A stretch of 54,381 nucleotides of DNA from the NCBI GenBank assembly GCA_036897525.1, contig JAYMTJ010000070.1:1-54381 (forward strand). The letters run 5' to 3'. The stretch is from Pelargonium x hortorum (taxonomy: Eukaryota; Streptophyta; Magnoliopsida; Geraniales; Geraniaceae). This document shows, in pieces, positions 41,061-50,398 of the stretch (position 1 is the stretch's first letter; each line of letters starts with the position of its first letter). The position numbers were made by a program, and so were the translations under genes. Below the pieces are notes generated by a model. It did not search any database and was not told the origin of the DNA. It saw nothing but the letters and a program-made list of their open reading frames with translations.

Positions 41061-44039
41061 AGTTATGAGTCAATCTCTCTCTCAAAGAACTTGAAGCTCT
41101 CTCTTGTCAATAGGTCAATACATCGGGAACTCTGAACTCTAGCGGAACTCCTATCAGAAAGAATTGCCTTTCAGTTGCACTTGAAATAAAAAAGAGCTTT
41201 GAAATCACTTAGAAAAGGACTTCGTTAGAGTGCTGTACATATATAATTATCCACTTTGACTTAATCAATAGGCATAGCAAATTCGTCCCTGTATCATATC
41301 CTGTTGGTTCAAGTTCTACTATATTACACCAGACTTTTCTAACAACAACTTAGAAGCCAGAATCTCTATTTGACTGACCCGTCAGAGTTGGTGTACCCAA
41401 GATAAGTACTTAAAAAGATGTATTATGCCCCTACCCCGGTGATTGAAACGCGGATCAAACTCTTTTCAGAAACCTAAAGTCTTTGTATACTCGAGCGCAA
41501 AACTAGAATGCGGATATAAACAAAATACGGAGGACCCTTACTTAAAACTTAAAAAGAGTCCGGGGATCTAACCGGGCGTATTTACATCCAGCTCCAGCTA
41601 CTAAATGGCTCAGAGAATGTATAGAAAGAAAATGGAGGGTCCGATTCAAAGAGTTTATTATCTAAGTGATTCTCATCACCTTGGTTTACAATTCTCTTTG
41701 TACTTTGGGATCCTAAAAGCAAACAAGTATGACATGAAAGCAACTCTCCTGTTATACCTTGACTCAATTCTGGAGCTTAAATACCTGATATTGGTTGCAG
41801 AATTCTATATACAATTTGATAAAGAAGTAATTCTTCTAAGTCACTAAACTAGTCTCAAGTGAAAGCCTTAGCTAATAAACACAAAATTCGAACAAGAGCA
41901 CTCACATTAATGTAAAGAGTTCGAATCTTATTAAACTCAGCTAGATAATACTAAAAAGAAATGTATAAAGATCCGGGTATGTACTGGGGAAAAGACTCCT
42001 CCTCAATTGCTTGTCTGTAAAAAGGAATTCCTTACGCGCTTCTTGATTCCAGCAATTGCAATTACTATTTACTCTAGAATTTTGATACTTCAGGGATTCT
42101 TTGTGCTTTTGTGGGGGTTCCTGTTGTATAAATTAATCCCCCTAGGATTAGATACCCACAAAGTTGTGCGTGAGACAGATCCAGGATCTACAAACTAAAT
42201 ATTAAACCCTTCATTTTGTCCTAGTTGGAAAAGGATATTAGCTTGGCTTTTAGGACAACACTCTTTACTTATACTTAAGCCGTGGATTATTAAGAAATTC
42301 TCATTATTTGTTATTTGGCATACTGATTAGGATTTTCAATCTTTAAGGAGCTTGTTGACCTGTACGAGTTAAATTCAAGTCCCTTGTTATAAGAGTAATG
42401 AGTACACTAAGAGATCTCTTTAAATCAAAGAATAAGGGCGCCTTGTGATTAGCTTCTGGATAGGCCCGACCCCCTACTAAGCAATTACCTTAAATAGAGT
42501 TATATCGGAAATCCCTTATTCTTTAGTCTAAGACTTTTTTATAGCCCTAAAATATCATATAATTTGAAAAACTAAACACACCGAGATTTCGTATTTATCC
42601 TTTAGGAATAGCTTTTAGGTCTTTCTAGTAACATACTACATACACTTTTGCTTATCACGAAGCTCAAACAGCAGAAATAATTCAAAATCTTAAATAGAAA
42701 AGAATAGAAAAGCACCTTGAAGCGCGGAATTCAAATAAAAAGGCAATATTATCTGTTTATCTGTGTTTCTACTCAAAAAAATCTTCACTAAACGAATGAA
42801 CCTATAGCTTTGTTGGGGAAAATATTCTTTAGAAACGAGACTCCTTTTCAATGTAATACACTATAACCTTAACCTTGCAATTGATCGAGATTTATTTGTA
42901 TAATGCCATTTTTTTTGTACACCACATGATAACTTCCGTTTTATTACACTTTCAGAACACTGAGTTAAAGTTTTACTTTAATTATGCCGATTGCCTATTC
43001 AAGTAGCTAGTCAGCAATTAGATGCGTTTACAAAGTTTACAGAAGTAACTAAGTATAGAGCGGCTGCTTTAGTAAACCTTAAAATAAATATAATAAACAC
43101 TTATTTCATGACCAATACAAAACAAGTGAAAAGCTGTTTCAGGGTCGTATTCTATCTAAAATGAAATGAGTTCCTAATTGTAATCATCGAGATTCTAAGG
43201 TATCCTCTATGAAGAACACTTAGATAAAGTATATAACGTGTCCTGGATACATGTGAAGTGAAATTGCTTTACTTTCAAAATCCCTAGAGATAGAGAGAAG
43301 TTCAAAGTCTATTATACGTGTCCAAGAGCTTTCCAGATAGAAAAGGTCTTTTTTAAGAAAGAGATTCTTTCTTTGTGTTGAGTGAGAGTTCTTGTCTTTG
43401 TTGCTTGTGTAGCTAATTTAGGATAACAGATACTTCTTCCTGTACAGTCCTAAGTCTAAGGGATAGGAACTCTATTAATTGTAGCTTTGTAAGCAGTACC
43501 AATTGCTCCTTAGGACCCTGCCTACTAATCTTTGCCAATACAGTTTGTAGCTTATACTCCTGTCGAAAGAAGGATGTTGAATCCCGGTGTAGCTCTATCT
43601 TAATTCTGTTGCTTGTAAGCCGGCTCGTGAGATTGTAGGGACTGTTGCTGAGGCTAGTTAAATCTTAGACTTATCTTTTCTTTATTCCAAATACTAAACA
43701 AATAGAATGATCTGAACTCCTTTGCTCGTAATATCTTAGCTCATAAATCTACATAAAAGAAATTACCAATAAACGGACTCGTTTAGAATAACTTTACACA
43801 TTGAGGCCAGAACCTCTGTTCTATACTTTCGAGCTAGGAGCTAGACCTTTTAGAAAATAAGACCCACCCGAAAGATGCTCTTTTGCGTTGACTGGACTAT
43901 AGGATGGGACTGCAGTATTAGAGCAGTATTAGATTAGAGAAGTTATAGGTATACTTAGTGAGTGGTATTACTAGTTAATAGTAGGTCTATTAGTAGCTAG
44001 GAAAGGAAAGTTTTGTATTCTAGTTCTATTTAGAGTACT

Positions 44040-44090
44040 TAAGGCGCGAAGCCCTCATTGCCTTTTTTGCTTATCATTTAATTAAAGAGG
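44040..44090 (+). repeat. Dispersed stem-loop repeat, copy 2
   Basis: It shares taaggcgcgaagccctc exactly with 41001-41017 and ends in aaagagg, with a diverged middle. Confidence 0.65.
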
Positions 44091-45760
44091 TTAGTGCCTT
44101 ATCTTGAGTATATCCATCTACCCAACTGCAACGAAGTGGTGGGCGGGAAATCCATAATAGTATTATAATAGAACACCTTACACTCTAAGAACCAACACAG
44201 GCTCTCAAAAATACAAAAGCTTCTTTCTCTCTCTTTACTTGAAATTTTCCTAACTATCAGCAGGAAGAACCTAAATAACTTCCAAGAATTAGCTAATCCA
44301 GAGGCAACTCTTGTACAGAACTAGAAAGTCGAACTAAGGAACACGACAAATCTGATAAAGAGTCTCTCTTGTGAAATGCCTTTAAACCAAAATACAAATA
44401 CCAGGAGAACGGAGCCAGCCCGCTAATTAACACTCCCATTTGCTAAAACCGCTAGAGATATTGGACTGACTGATTGCCTATAAAATGATAAGGAAGACTT
44501 GGATCTATATTTAAGAGTACAGACCCTGACTAGAAAAAAAGATAGCTACTACATAAGGTACTCCCATTACATTAGATTACTTACTTTGTTTTGTGTACCT
44601 AAAACATGACATCATAAAGAACCTACTCCGCAAAAGAAAGATAGGATCTCTAAACAAGACTTTACTCCTTAATATTATAAAAAAAGTTCTCGATTTACAT
44701 TTACTATAAAACAAATTATTCTCATAATGACTCTAACTAAACTTGCTTTACCCGGAATCCTACAGAAACGGACATCTGAAAGAAAATCCCTAAACTAAAG
44801 TCCACTAGCTGAAGGACATAAGCTCTATCGAACAGAACGAGTAATTGTACAGAACTCTACTCTGAAGTCCCTCTATCAAATATCTAGAAACTCTCCTGTG
44901 AACAGAGCTTAATCCTTAAATTCCTAAGCCTAAGGAGCGCCTAATACTAATAAAGAAAAGACAAGGATGCTTACAATTAGTCCACTAGCACTAAAATTTC
45001 TTCATCTTGAGATGAGACTTAACTTCTTATTTCCCAATAAACTATGACTTTAGAACTAGAAAGCCTAGCAGCCTGATATCAACGCTTTATAAGCTGTCCC
45101 CATAGACCCTTTAACCAAGTACTGAGACCTGGAATAGTTACCTGTTAACGAATGGGGCTTATGAACTTCCTGCAGATACAGGAAAACACTGACAATTAAG
45201 AATGAAGTCACTCTTTAAGGATAATGACTCTTGTACTATGCTCTTATCATTAACCCGGAATGGACCAACTTACACTTAAAGACAAGAAAAAACTTTCAAT
45301 AAAATAAAACTTGACTTCACAATTCACTGGAAACACCAAGACAGCTTAATCCTTCCTTATTCAAAAGAATAAGCCTCTCCTTTATACTCTGTATTCCCTT
45401 TATTTACGCATTTTGTTAGCTTTAGGCCTCTACTACTGCCCTTACCGGAACCCCTTTTAGAGATAAACCCTTTGAGAAAGTCTAGCTCTTAGCTATAACT
45501 GGAATACCTTTAATCTTAGTCTTGAGGGCTATACCTAACCTCTCTATCTGTATCTGTATCAGTATCTTACTCTTATAGTGGATAAACTAACAGATACTTC
45601 AGAGACTCTCCTTAGACCGGATATCCCTTTGTAGGAATCTCTCATTTCTAGTCTAACTGAGATAGACGGTTCAGATAACAGAGAATTGTAGCTCTTGTTC
45701 TTTGTGTTCTTGAGCTAATTCATTTCGTTCTTGAGAATTCCTAGGAGAAACTTGAAAATT

Positions 45761-45798
45761 CCCTCTTGTTCTCGATAAAGAGGATACTAACCTTATAG
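45761..45798 (+). repeat. Dispersed stem-loop repeat, copy 3 (right part)
   Basis: It shares ccctcttg, tcgataaagagga and aacctta with 41013-41057 but has a shorter loop and lacks the gcgcgaag hairpin. Confidence 0.55.
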
Positions 45799-46160
45799 TA
45801 GTGAAATTGTATTGACTCATTGCTAGTCAAGTTCAGTAAGCTAAAGCTCACCTTCTTAGTTTGCAGTACCATGATTTACCTACAACTCCAAACACAAGAA
45901 GACTCTTTTATAGAGTGAAATACTAGTTCAAATGCAGGAGACTCACGCCATCCTCTTTTGTTTTGGTTTTTGTAGTGATTCCATCTTTCGATTGGGAAAG
46001 CACAATATAGACACAGACACACAGGTTATTTAGTTAGATCTTGTGATACCCTCCTTTGTTGAAGGTGAAAAAAGGCACTCCATATTGAAGTCATTAGGAA
46101 TTACAATCAATCACTTAGATAGTAATAAAAGTAGTCAACTCATTTATGGGAAGACCTATT

Positions 46161-46255
46161 GGAGGAATGGCCGAGCGGTTTTATGGCATTGGTTTGCTAA
46201 ATCAACATACGGGGTGGTCAACCTTGTATCATGGGTTCAAATCCCATTTCCTCCG
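46161..46255 (+). tRNA. trnS-GCU: tRNA-Ser(GCU), mitochondrial type
   Basis: A class II serine tRNA that reads AGC/AGU codons. The acceptor arms GGAGGAA (46161-46167) and TTCCTCC pair perfectly, with discriminator G at 46255. The D-arm is ccgagcgg-type. The anticodon stem TTGGT/ATCAA encloses loop TTGCTAA with anticodon GCT. The T-arm is ATGGG-TTCAAAT-CCCAT. The variable arm at 46207-46229 forms a nine-pair stem, including two G-U pairs, around a five-base loop. That is longer than the roughly six-pair arm I recall for this gene in other plants and makes the tRNA about seven bases longer than usual. All arms pair, so the gene looks functional. No CCA is encoded, which is normal for plants. 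Confidence 0.93.
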
Positions 46256-46295
46256 CACTATTGTTCAGAGATAAGTTTCCTGCGAACTTACTTTT

Positions 46296-46368
46296 GGGAT
46301 GTCAATTTGGGTTGGTAAAGCATTGGAAGATTCACCTAACGTCCGCGGGTTCAATTCCTGCTATACCC
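46296..46368 (+). pseudogene. Decayed tRNA-Lys(UUU) copy
   Basis: The 3' half, from cattgg through cctaacg to ttcctgctataccc, matches the plant mitochondrial trnK-UUU closely, and the 5' part keeps GGG, ggttggta and aagc. The acceptor 5' strand GGGATGT no longer pairs with TATACCC beyond the first three positions. The anticodon loop reads agattca, so position 33 is not U and there is no TTT anticodon. I read it as a non-functional trnK relic 40 bp after trnS-GCU. A heavily edited or reassigned tRNA is less likely. Confidence 0.65.
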
Positions 46369-47725
46369 AAAACAATTCAAGAAGAAAAGGGAACTTATGA
46401 CCTGTAAACTCGAAATTAAGTAGCTACTTATTTAGCTATAGGGCTATAAATCATTTTATCTTACAAAAAAACTTATAAACCATCCTATTATAGTTATAAT
46501 CCCTTGTGCAAAGTCGTCGATTCGGCATTTGACCTGCTTTTTTGAATCAGATATATTATATATTAAACCAGAGCCCGGAGTTTCTCTTTACGTTACATCT
46601 TCACAAGAACTAATACTAATATATTGTACAAGTAAACTGCTAGAAAAGGTAGTAGGCTAACTCTTTATTTCAAGGAGTCCGTCTAGAAAAATGAGGGATT
46701 GTACTCAACAATAGGTTTGATTGTAGGTTGTTATAAAACGGGCTCCGGGAAGCTTTTACGATTGAAGAATAGTTTGAGTTCCTTTCTAAACTGGGAATCC
46801 TTTTCTTTGTCTAATAGACGTTTTTTGTATAAAAGAAAATTCTCCAAAACAGATAAAGCCCTTACGAATATGCTAAAATTAGTTCATATTCTCCGTGACA
46901 AGATTTCTACAGATTTGAAACTCTTATGATAGACCACCCCTAAAGTGTTTAAGACTTTCATGGATATTAATCTTTAAGGAGCCGAGGCTTCGAGATAAAG
47001 GAACAGAACAACCCCTAATAAAAAAAAAAGCTTACAAGTGACATAAATCTCTACTTTTGATTTTATATCCACCGGGGATCCTTTTAGAGTAAGACATATA
47101 CTTTGCTTTTTAAATACTAGATCTTCGAATGGAAGCTGCAGTACAAAAACGGTTTTTTGCTAGGGTGCATTGTATGTATATAAAGAAGTGCTTTCCTCGA
47201 GATTCTAAAAAAGTTTAGAGTCAATTAAGGGATAGGAATTCATTAAGGAACGAATATCGTGGCTAAGTTTGTTTGGGAGTTTTCTACTTGAAATTGACCC
47301 AGATAGAGGAATTCCCTAAGCACTCCTAAAGTCTTGGTACTTTCAATTTGTTATGCATAAAATCTCGGTTAGAGGTGTAGCCTAAAATAAAAGAAGTCCT
47401 AAATAAAACGGTATCTGATTAGAGTTTTGGGGTTAGTTAAAATTGTACGGGTAAAAAAAACTTGAATCTAGAAAGAGGTCTTTTAACAAAATAAAAGAGC
47501 TTACTCAACAAGGTTGTTCCGCGGATTGCCTTGTAGTAAACCCTTAAGAAAAGATGCGTTTCTGTTTTTTTATTTGGCCCGAAAACTCCTAATAGACCTA
47601 AATGTGAGAAAATTGCACTAAAAGTTTTTGACTTTTTTAAGGGTCTTCTATATTAGTATTGGCAATTGGATAAGACTGACAGTTATATATAACAAACTTC
47701 CAACCTACGAGAAAATAGAAAAAGC
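46369..47725. other. Spacer between the tRNA pair and rpl10
   Basis: AT-rich. It holds a 76-codon open frame starting at TTG 46699 that I do not recognise. No promoter is evident upstream of rpl10. Confidence 0.5.
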
Positions 47726-48103
47726 ATGAAAGTCCCATCTCATTTTCTAGCATTGCAGTATAGTGGTTTCAACAGTCGACAATTACGACAACTGAAAAAT
47801 TTCTGCTTCCTGGGAAAGACACCCTTCAGTGCTACCTTCTTGGGAAAGAAGTTTTTAGATTCTCTTGTTCCAGGTGTCGGTCTCACTCTTCAATTGTATT
47901 GGGACGACGAGAAGAAATTGAGTCGTTGGGAATTATTGCCCTTATCCGTAGCGGATAAGCCTCTCTTATTGTATGGTAAAGAAAGCGGTCATTTAGTCTC
48001 TCATGTGGATATTGAAAGAGCATCCTCTCTGGATGACCAAGAAGCTTCTCTTTTTCAATTCTATCTTCCAAGTTCCAGCCTTTCATTTGTATGCTCTCAA
48101 TGA
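47726..48103 (+). CDS. rpl10: Mitochondrial ribosomal protein L10 (large subunit)
   Basis: The 125-residue frame resembles plant mitochondrial L10, a protein of the large ribosomal subunit stalk base that acts in the mitochondrial matrix. What I see is SHFL at residues 5-8, then SGFNSRQLRQLKN at 13-25, a GKTPF motif near 30-34, LLLYGKES near 80-87 and HVDIERAS near 93-100. I recall the same order of motifs (SGF-SRQ-RQLKN, then LLLYGQ, then NHMDI-KA) from seed-plant rpl10. Those proteins are usually somewhat longer, so this copy is short at the N-terminus or C-terminus. The ATG at 47726 is the only ATG in the frame. The frame stays open about 33 bases upstream to an in-frame TAA, so an edited or non-ATG start slightly upstream is possible. 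The gene lies 123 bp before nad1 exon 1 on the same strand, so co-transcription is plausible. Identity rests on motif memory, not on a search. Confidence 0.72.
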   Translation: MKVPSHFLALQYSGFNSRQLRQLKNFCFLGKTPFSATFLGKKFLDSLVPGVGLTLQLYWDDEKKLSRWELLPLSVADKPLLLYGKESGHLVSHVDIERASSLDDQEASLFQFYLPSSSLSFVCSQ

Positions 48104-48226
48104 GCAGAATTCTATTATCATAGCTTTTCGAAAGAAGTGATCCCAGTCTTCTATGTCATGTATTGTTCGCTTTTCAAAGTCATTAGAACAAGTCATTCTT
48201 AGAGCATGACTAACTGAAAGCTCAAA

Positions 48227-48613
48227 ACGTACGTAGCTATTCCTGCTCAAATCATTGGAATCATTCTACCACTGCTCCTAGGAGTAGCCTTCCTAGTCTT
48301 AGCAGAGCGTAAAGTGATGGCCTTTGTTCAACGACGAAAAGGACCTGACGTTGTAGGATCCTTCGGTTTATTACAACCAATAGCAGATGGTTTGAAATTG
48401 ATTCTAAAAGAACCTATATCGCCAAGTAGTGCATCCTTCTTCCTTTTCAGAATGGCTCCAGTAGGCACTTTCATGTTAAGCCTAGTTGCTTGGGCTGTTA
48501 TACCCTTTGATTATGGTATGGTCTTATCAGATTTGAACATAGGCTTACTTTATCTGTTCGCTATTTCTTCATTGGGTGTTTATGGAATCATTATAGCAGG
48601 TTGGTCGAGTAAT
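48227..48613 (+). CDS. nad1: NADH dehydrogenase subunit 1, exon 1 (trans-spliced gene)
   Basis: This encodes residues 1-129 of ND1, a membrane subunit of respiratory complex I in the inner mitochondrial membrane. Translation from ACG at 48227 gives [59 protein letters not shown] and [16 protein letters not shown], which is the plant nad1 exon 1 in full. Its 387 nt match the usual exon length exactly. No upstream in-frame ATG fits. The start is ACG, which plant mitochondria are known to convert to AUG by C-to-U editing. Codons 89 (TGG) and 103 (TTG) already carry T at positions that, from memory, are C and edited in many angiosperms (265, 307 and 308). Several replacements (E8Q, L52I, N70S, A80G) suggest fast evolution. 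Exons 2-5 are not visible in this window, so the product depends on trans-splicing. Confidence 0.95.
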
Positions 48614-49000
48614 TTAGGAGCGGCCGTTCGGTCACCTATGAGGCAAGCTTGTCTTGTAGTTAGAATGATCCATTCTACACGGGTGTGGACTGACAGGCAA
48701 GTTGAGGTCTCGTTTAGAGAGATATAGAGAGGAATTTCCTCCAATTATGAAAAGAATGAGATCCTCATATCTTCCATACCTCCTTCTTTCATCAACTGGG
48801 AATGAGATCCTTCATACCTCCTATTCTTGATAATGAGTCTTTGGGCGCCTGTCATTTCTTAACTATGCTAGAGCATCAAGACAGCCTGCTTTAACCCTTT
48901 CCTTGTGATCGAGATGCATTAGCTTTAGGGTTAGCGCATAAAGGTGATCTATGTCTTTCGTGTCTGGTATAGAATAAGTGAACCCGCCTTTGACTACAGT
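48614..49000 (+). other. 5' part of the nad1 first intron (trans-spliced group II), right limit uncertain
   Basis: Sequence directly after nad1 exon 1. Family knowledge says the first nad1 intron of angiosperms is a split group II intron, whose 5' half is transcribed with exon 1. The exon boundary is placed after AAT at 48611-48613 because that yields the canonical 387-nt exon. The following bases (ttaggagcggccgttcgg) do not begin with the usual GUGYG, although gagcg lies five bases downstream. I see no domain V-like sequence (gagccgt with its hairpin) in the following kilobases, as expected for a 5' half. The coding frame continues open for another 38 codons to 48727, but those residues are unlike ND1. 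The right end given here is only a guess at where recognisable intron sequence fades. Confidence 0.45.
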
Positions 49001-49506
49001 CATGTTCTCTGTCTAATTTGGTATTGCTCGCCAAAGAAAGAATATGAAATAAGAGTCCGAGAACAACCCATACCTTCAAAAAGGTACTTATAAAGAAGCG
49101 TTCTCTCGATGTCTATATGCTTGTGAGTTATAGCACAGCTAAGGATACATAGTAGCTTTTTCTCGCTGTTGATACCGGTAAGGCCTGGCCAGGAAAGAGA
49201 TCTTGGTTGGGTAATTAGAGGACTTAAAGTACCCGTGTAAAAGAAGGCTTCAATGAGTTTTTGCGTTGCCTTAACATCGGGAAAAGAGCCCAAATGCCAA
49301 TATTAGGCGCGGTAGCCCAAGAAAACTGGATGCTTCTAACAAGCAAGTCCGCTGACTCAGGCGGAATTCTAAGTCTTATGAATTAGTACAAATACATATC
49401 AAAAGGGATTCTAATCTTTCATTGGTGCCTCTTTTCTTGATCTTTTTCTTTATGAATTGGAGTTTTTTTCTCATTAGTGCCTTTCTGCTTGGAAAAAAAG
49501 TTTTAT
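49001..49506. other. Moderate-GC spacer after nad1
   Basis: It may contain the rest of the nad1 intron 5' half. A 97-codon minus-strand frame at 49000-49293 is open but not recognised. The plus strand shows no known coding motif. Confidence 0.4.
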
Positions 49507-49881
49507 ATGTATGCTATGACTATTCAAACTCTTCTCGATAGTGTACAAAATTCCAATGTTCTAGAGATTGTTCTGGGGGTAACCGTGGGAGCAGTAGCAG
49601 TAGTTGCCCCTCTCGTTTTTCAATATGTCGTCCGCAATCAGGAAGGAGACGGGCAGAACTTGGAACCCGAGATTCTAGACAGAGATTTGATAATGCTCGC
49701 GCCGGAACAACCAGAGCCTTTGGAGTTTTCTAAGATACTTGCACAAAAACTCAAAGATCTAGTGGACACCCTATACCAATATAGCGCGGTTCCTTTTGAC
49801 TTAATTGAAGATTGGTTTTTCCATTATTTCTTTGATGAAGCAGGTCTAGCCGCGGTAGAATATGCAAATTTCTTTTTCTAA
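49507..49881 (+). CDS. Unidentified open frame with one predicted membrane segment
   Basis: The frame has 124 codons from ATG at 49507, with alternatives at ATG 49516 and GTG 49477. I do not recognise it. Residues 19-42 (LEIVLGVTVGAVAVVAPLVF and flank) form a hydrophobic helix. It is followed by an acidic, proline-containing stretch (residues 46-72, with PEQPEP), a helix-prone part with KILAQKLKDLVDTLY, and an aromatic C-terminus rich in F and W. The local G+C content near 50 percent and the balanced amino-acid composition differ from the AT-rich surroundings, which argues for a real or recently real gene. A short protein with one N-terminal membrane helix is the layout of several plant mitochondrial chimeric ORFs, but I see no piece of a known gene in it. 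It lies about 0.9 kb after nad1 exon 1 on the same strand and overlaps the next frame by 20 bases. Confidence 0.5.
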   Translation: MYAMTIQTLLDSVQNSNVLEIVLGVTVGAVAVVAPLVFQYVVRNQEGDGQNLEPEILDRDLIMLAPEQPEPLEFSKILAQKLKDLVDTLYQYSAVPFDLIEDWFFHYFFDEAGLAAVEYANFFF

Positions 49882-50200
49882 ACGAAGGGCCCTCGTGAAA
49901 CAGATTGGGCTCACCAGAATCCTTTTTTGCTGGAGTGAAGCTTCAGTATACTACGGGGCTGTAAGGAACTCGGCACCTACAGGAACTGGTTTCAAAAAAG
50001 GGACCGAGAACTACATATGGTCTGATACTTACTTCTTTGAAAAGAGGGAGAAAAGTTATGTAGGCGGTAGCCATTCCATTAAAGTAATGGTTACTCGACC
50101 AAAGCAGGTCAAAGAATCGATTAGTAGTATGCCAGAAGATTGCTTGACGAAGCCTCATTCTGCTCTTTCTACGAGATCCGTTTCTTACAGTTTCTATTAA
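49862..50200 (+). CDS. Unidentified basic open frame overlapping the preceding one
   Basis: The frame has 112 codons from ATG at 49862, in the +1 frame relative to the preceding frame and overlapping its end by 20 bases. The product is basic and hydrophilic, beginning MQISFSKRR, with Y/G/S-rich middle parts and a serine-rich tail. No motif or membrane segment is recognised. G+C content near 50 percent continues across the junction, so both frames sit in one compositional block. It could be a separate small gene, a continuation of the same ancestral frame, or non-coding conserved DNA that happens to be open. Confidence 0.3.
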   Translation: MQISFSKRRALVKQIGLTRILFCWSEASVYYGAVRNSAPTGTGFKKGTENYIWSDTYFFEKREKSYVGGSHSIKVMVTRPKQVKESISSMPEDCLTKPHSALSTRSVSYSFY

Positions 50201-50215
50201 GATAGCCAGGCATAA

Positions 50216-50398
50216 CTTTATAAAGATTTAGAACCTACGACTTTCGGTATTGAACGAGGTGTTTTGACTAACGAAGGTGGAAGGGCTTTCATTAAAGAGA
50301 TAGGTCTTAAGCGAAGGGATTTCGGAGGGCTGGTTTCTTTTCGGGGCTATTTCTTTCCTGTTGAGATCTTACAAATAACACAAATAAGACGTGGCTAG
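50216..50398 (+). other. Open stretch without ATG downstream of the two unidentified frames
   Basis: Sixty codons, in the same frame as 49862-50200, are open from just after a TAA at 50213-50215 to TAG at 50396-50398. The translation includes GIERGVLTNEGGRAF and KRRDFGGLVSFRGYFF, a balanced, protein-like composition. There is no ATG. It is not recognised. It marks the right end of the higher-GC block, after which sequence returns to AT-rich spacer. Confidence 0.3.

Larger units (their letters stand above)
41061..46160. other. Gene-free spacer rich in short repeats
   Basis: No recognised gene. It contains the inverted copy (41075-41095) of a 21-base word from 34.5 kb, the 41700-41718 copy of the 27.98 kb repeat, two members of the stem-loop family, and an imperfect tatctg hexamer array at 45545-45568. 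G+C content is slightly higher than in the left half. Confidence 0.55.

Noticed and set aside
47883-48086. 67-codon minus-strand open frame
   Set aside because: Antisense shadow of rpl10.
48891-49293. Two overlapping minus-strand open frames after nad1 exon 1
   Set aside because: Considered as possible element coding sequence, but no catalytic or structural motif is visible. Probably intron or spacer sequence.
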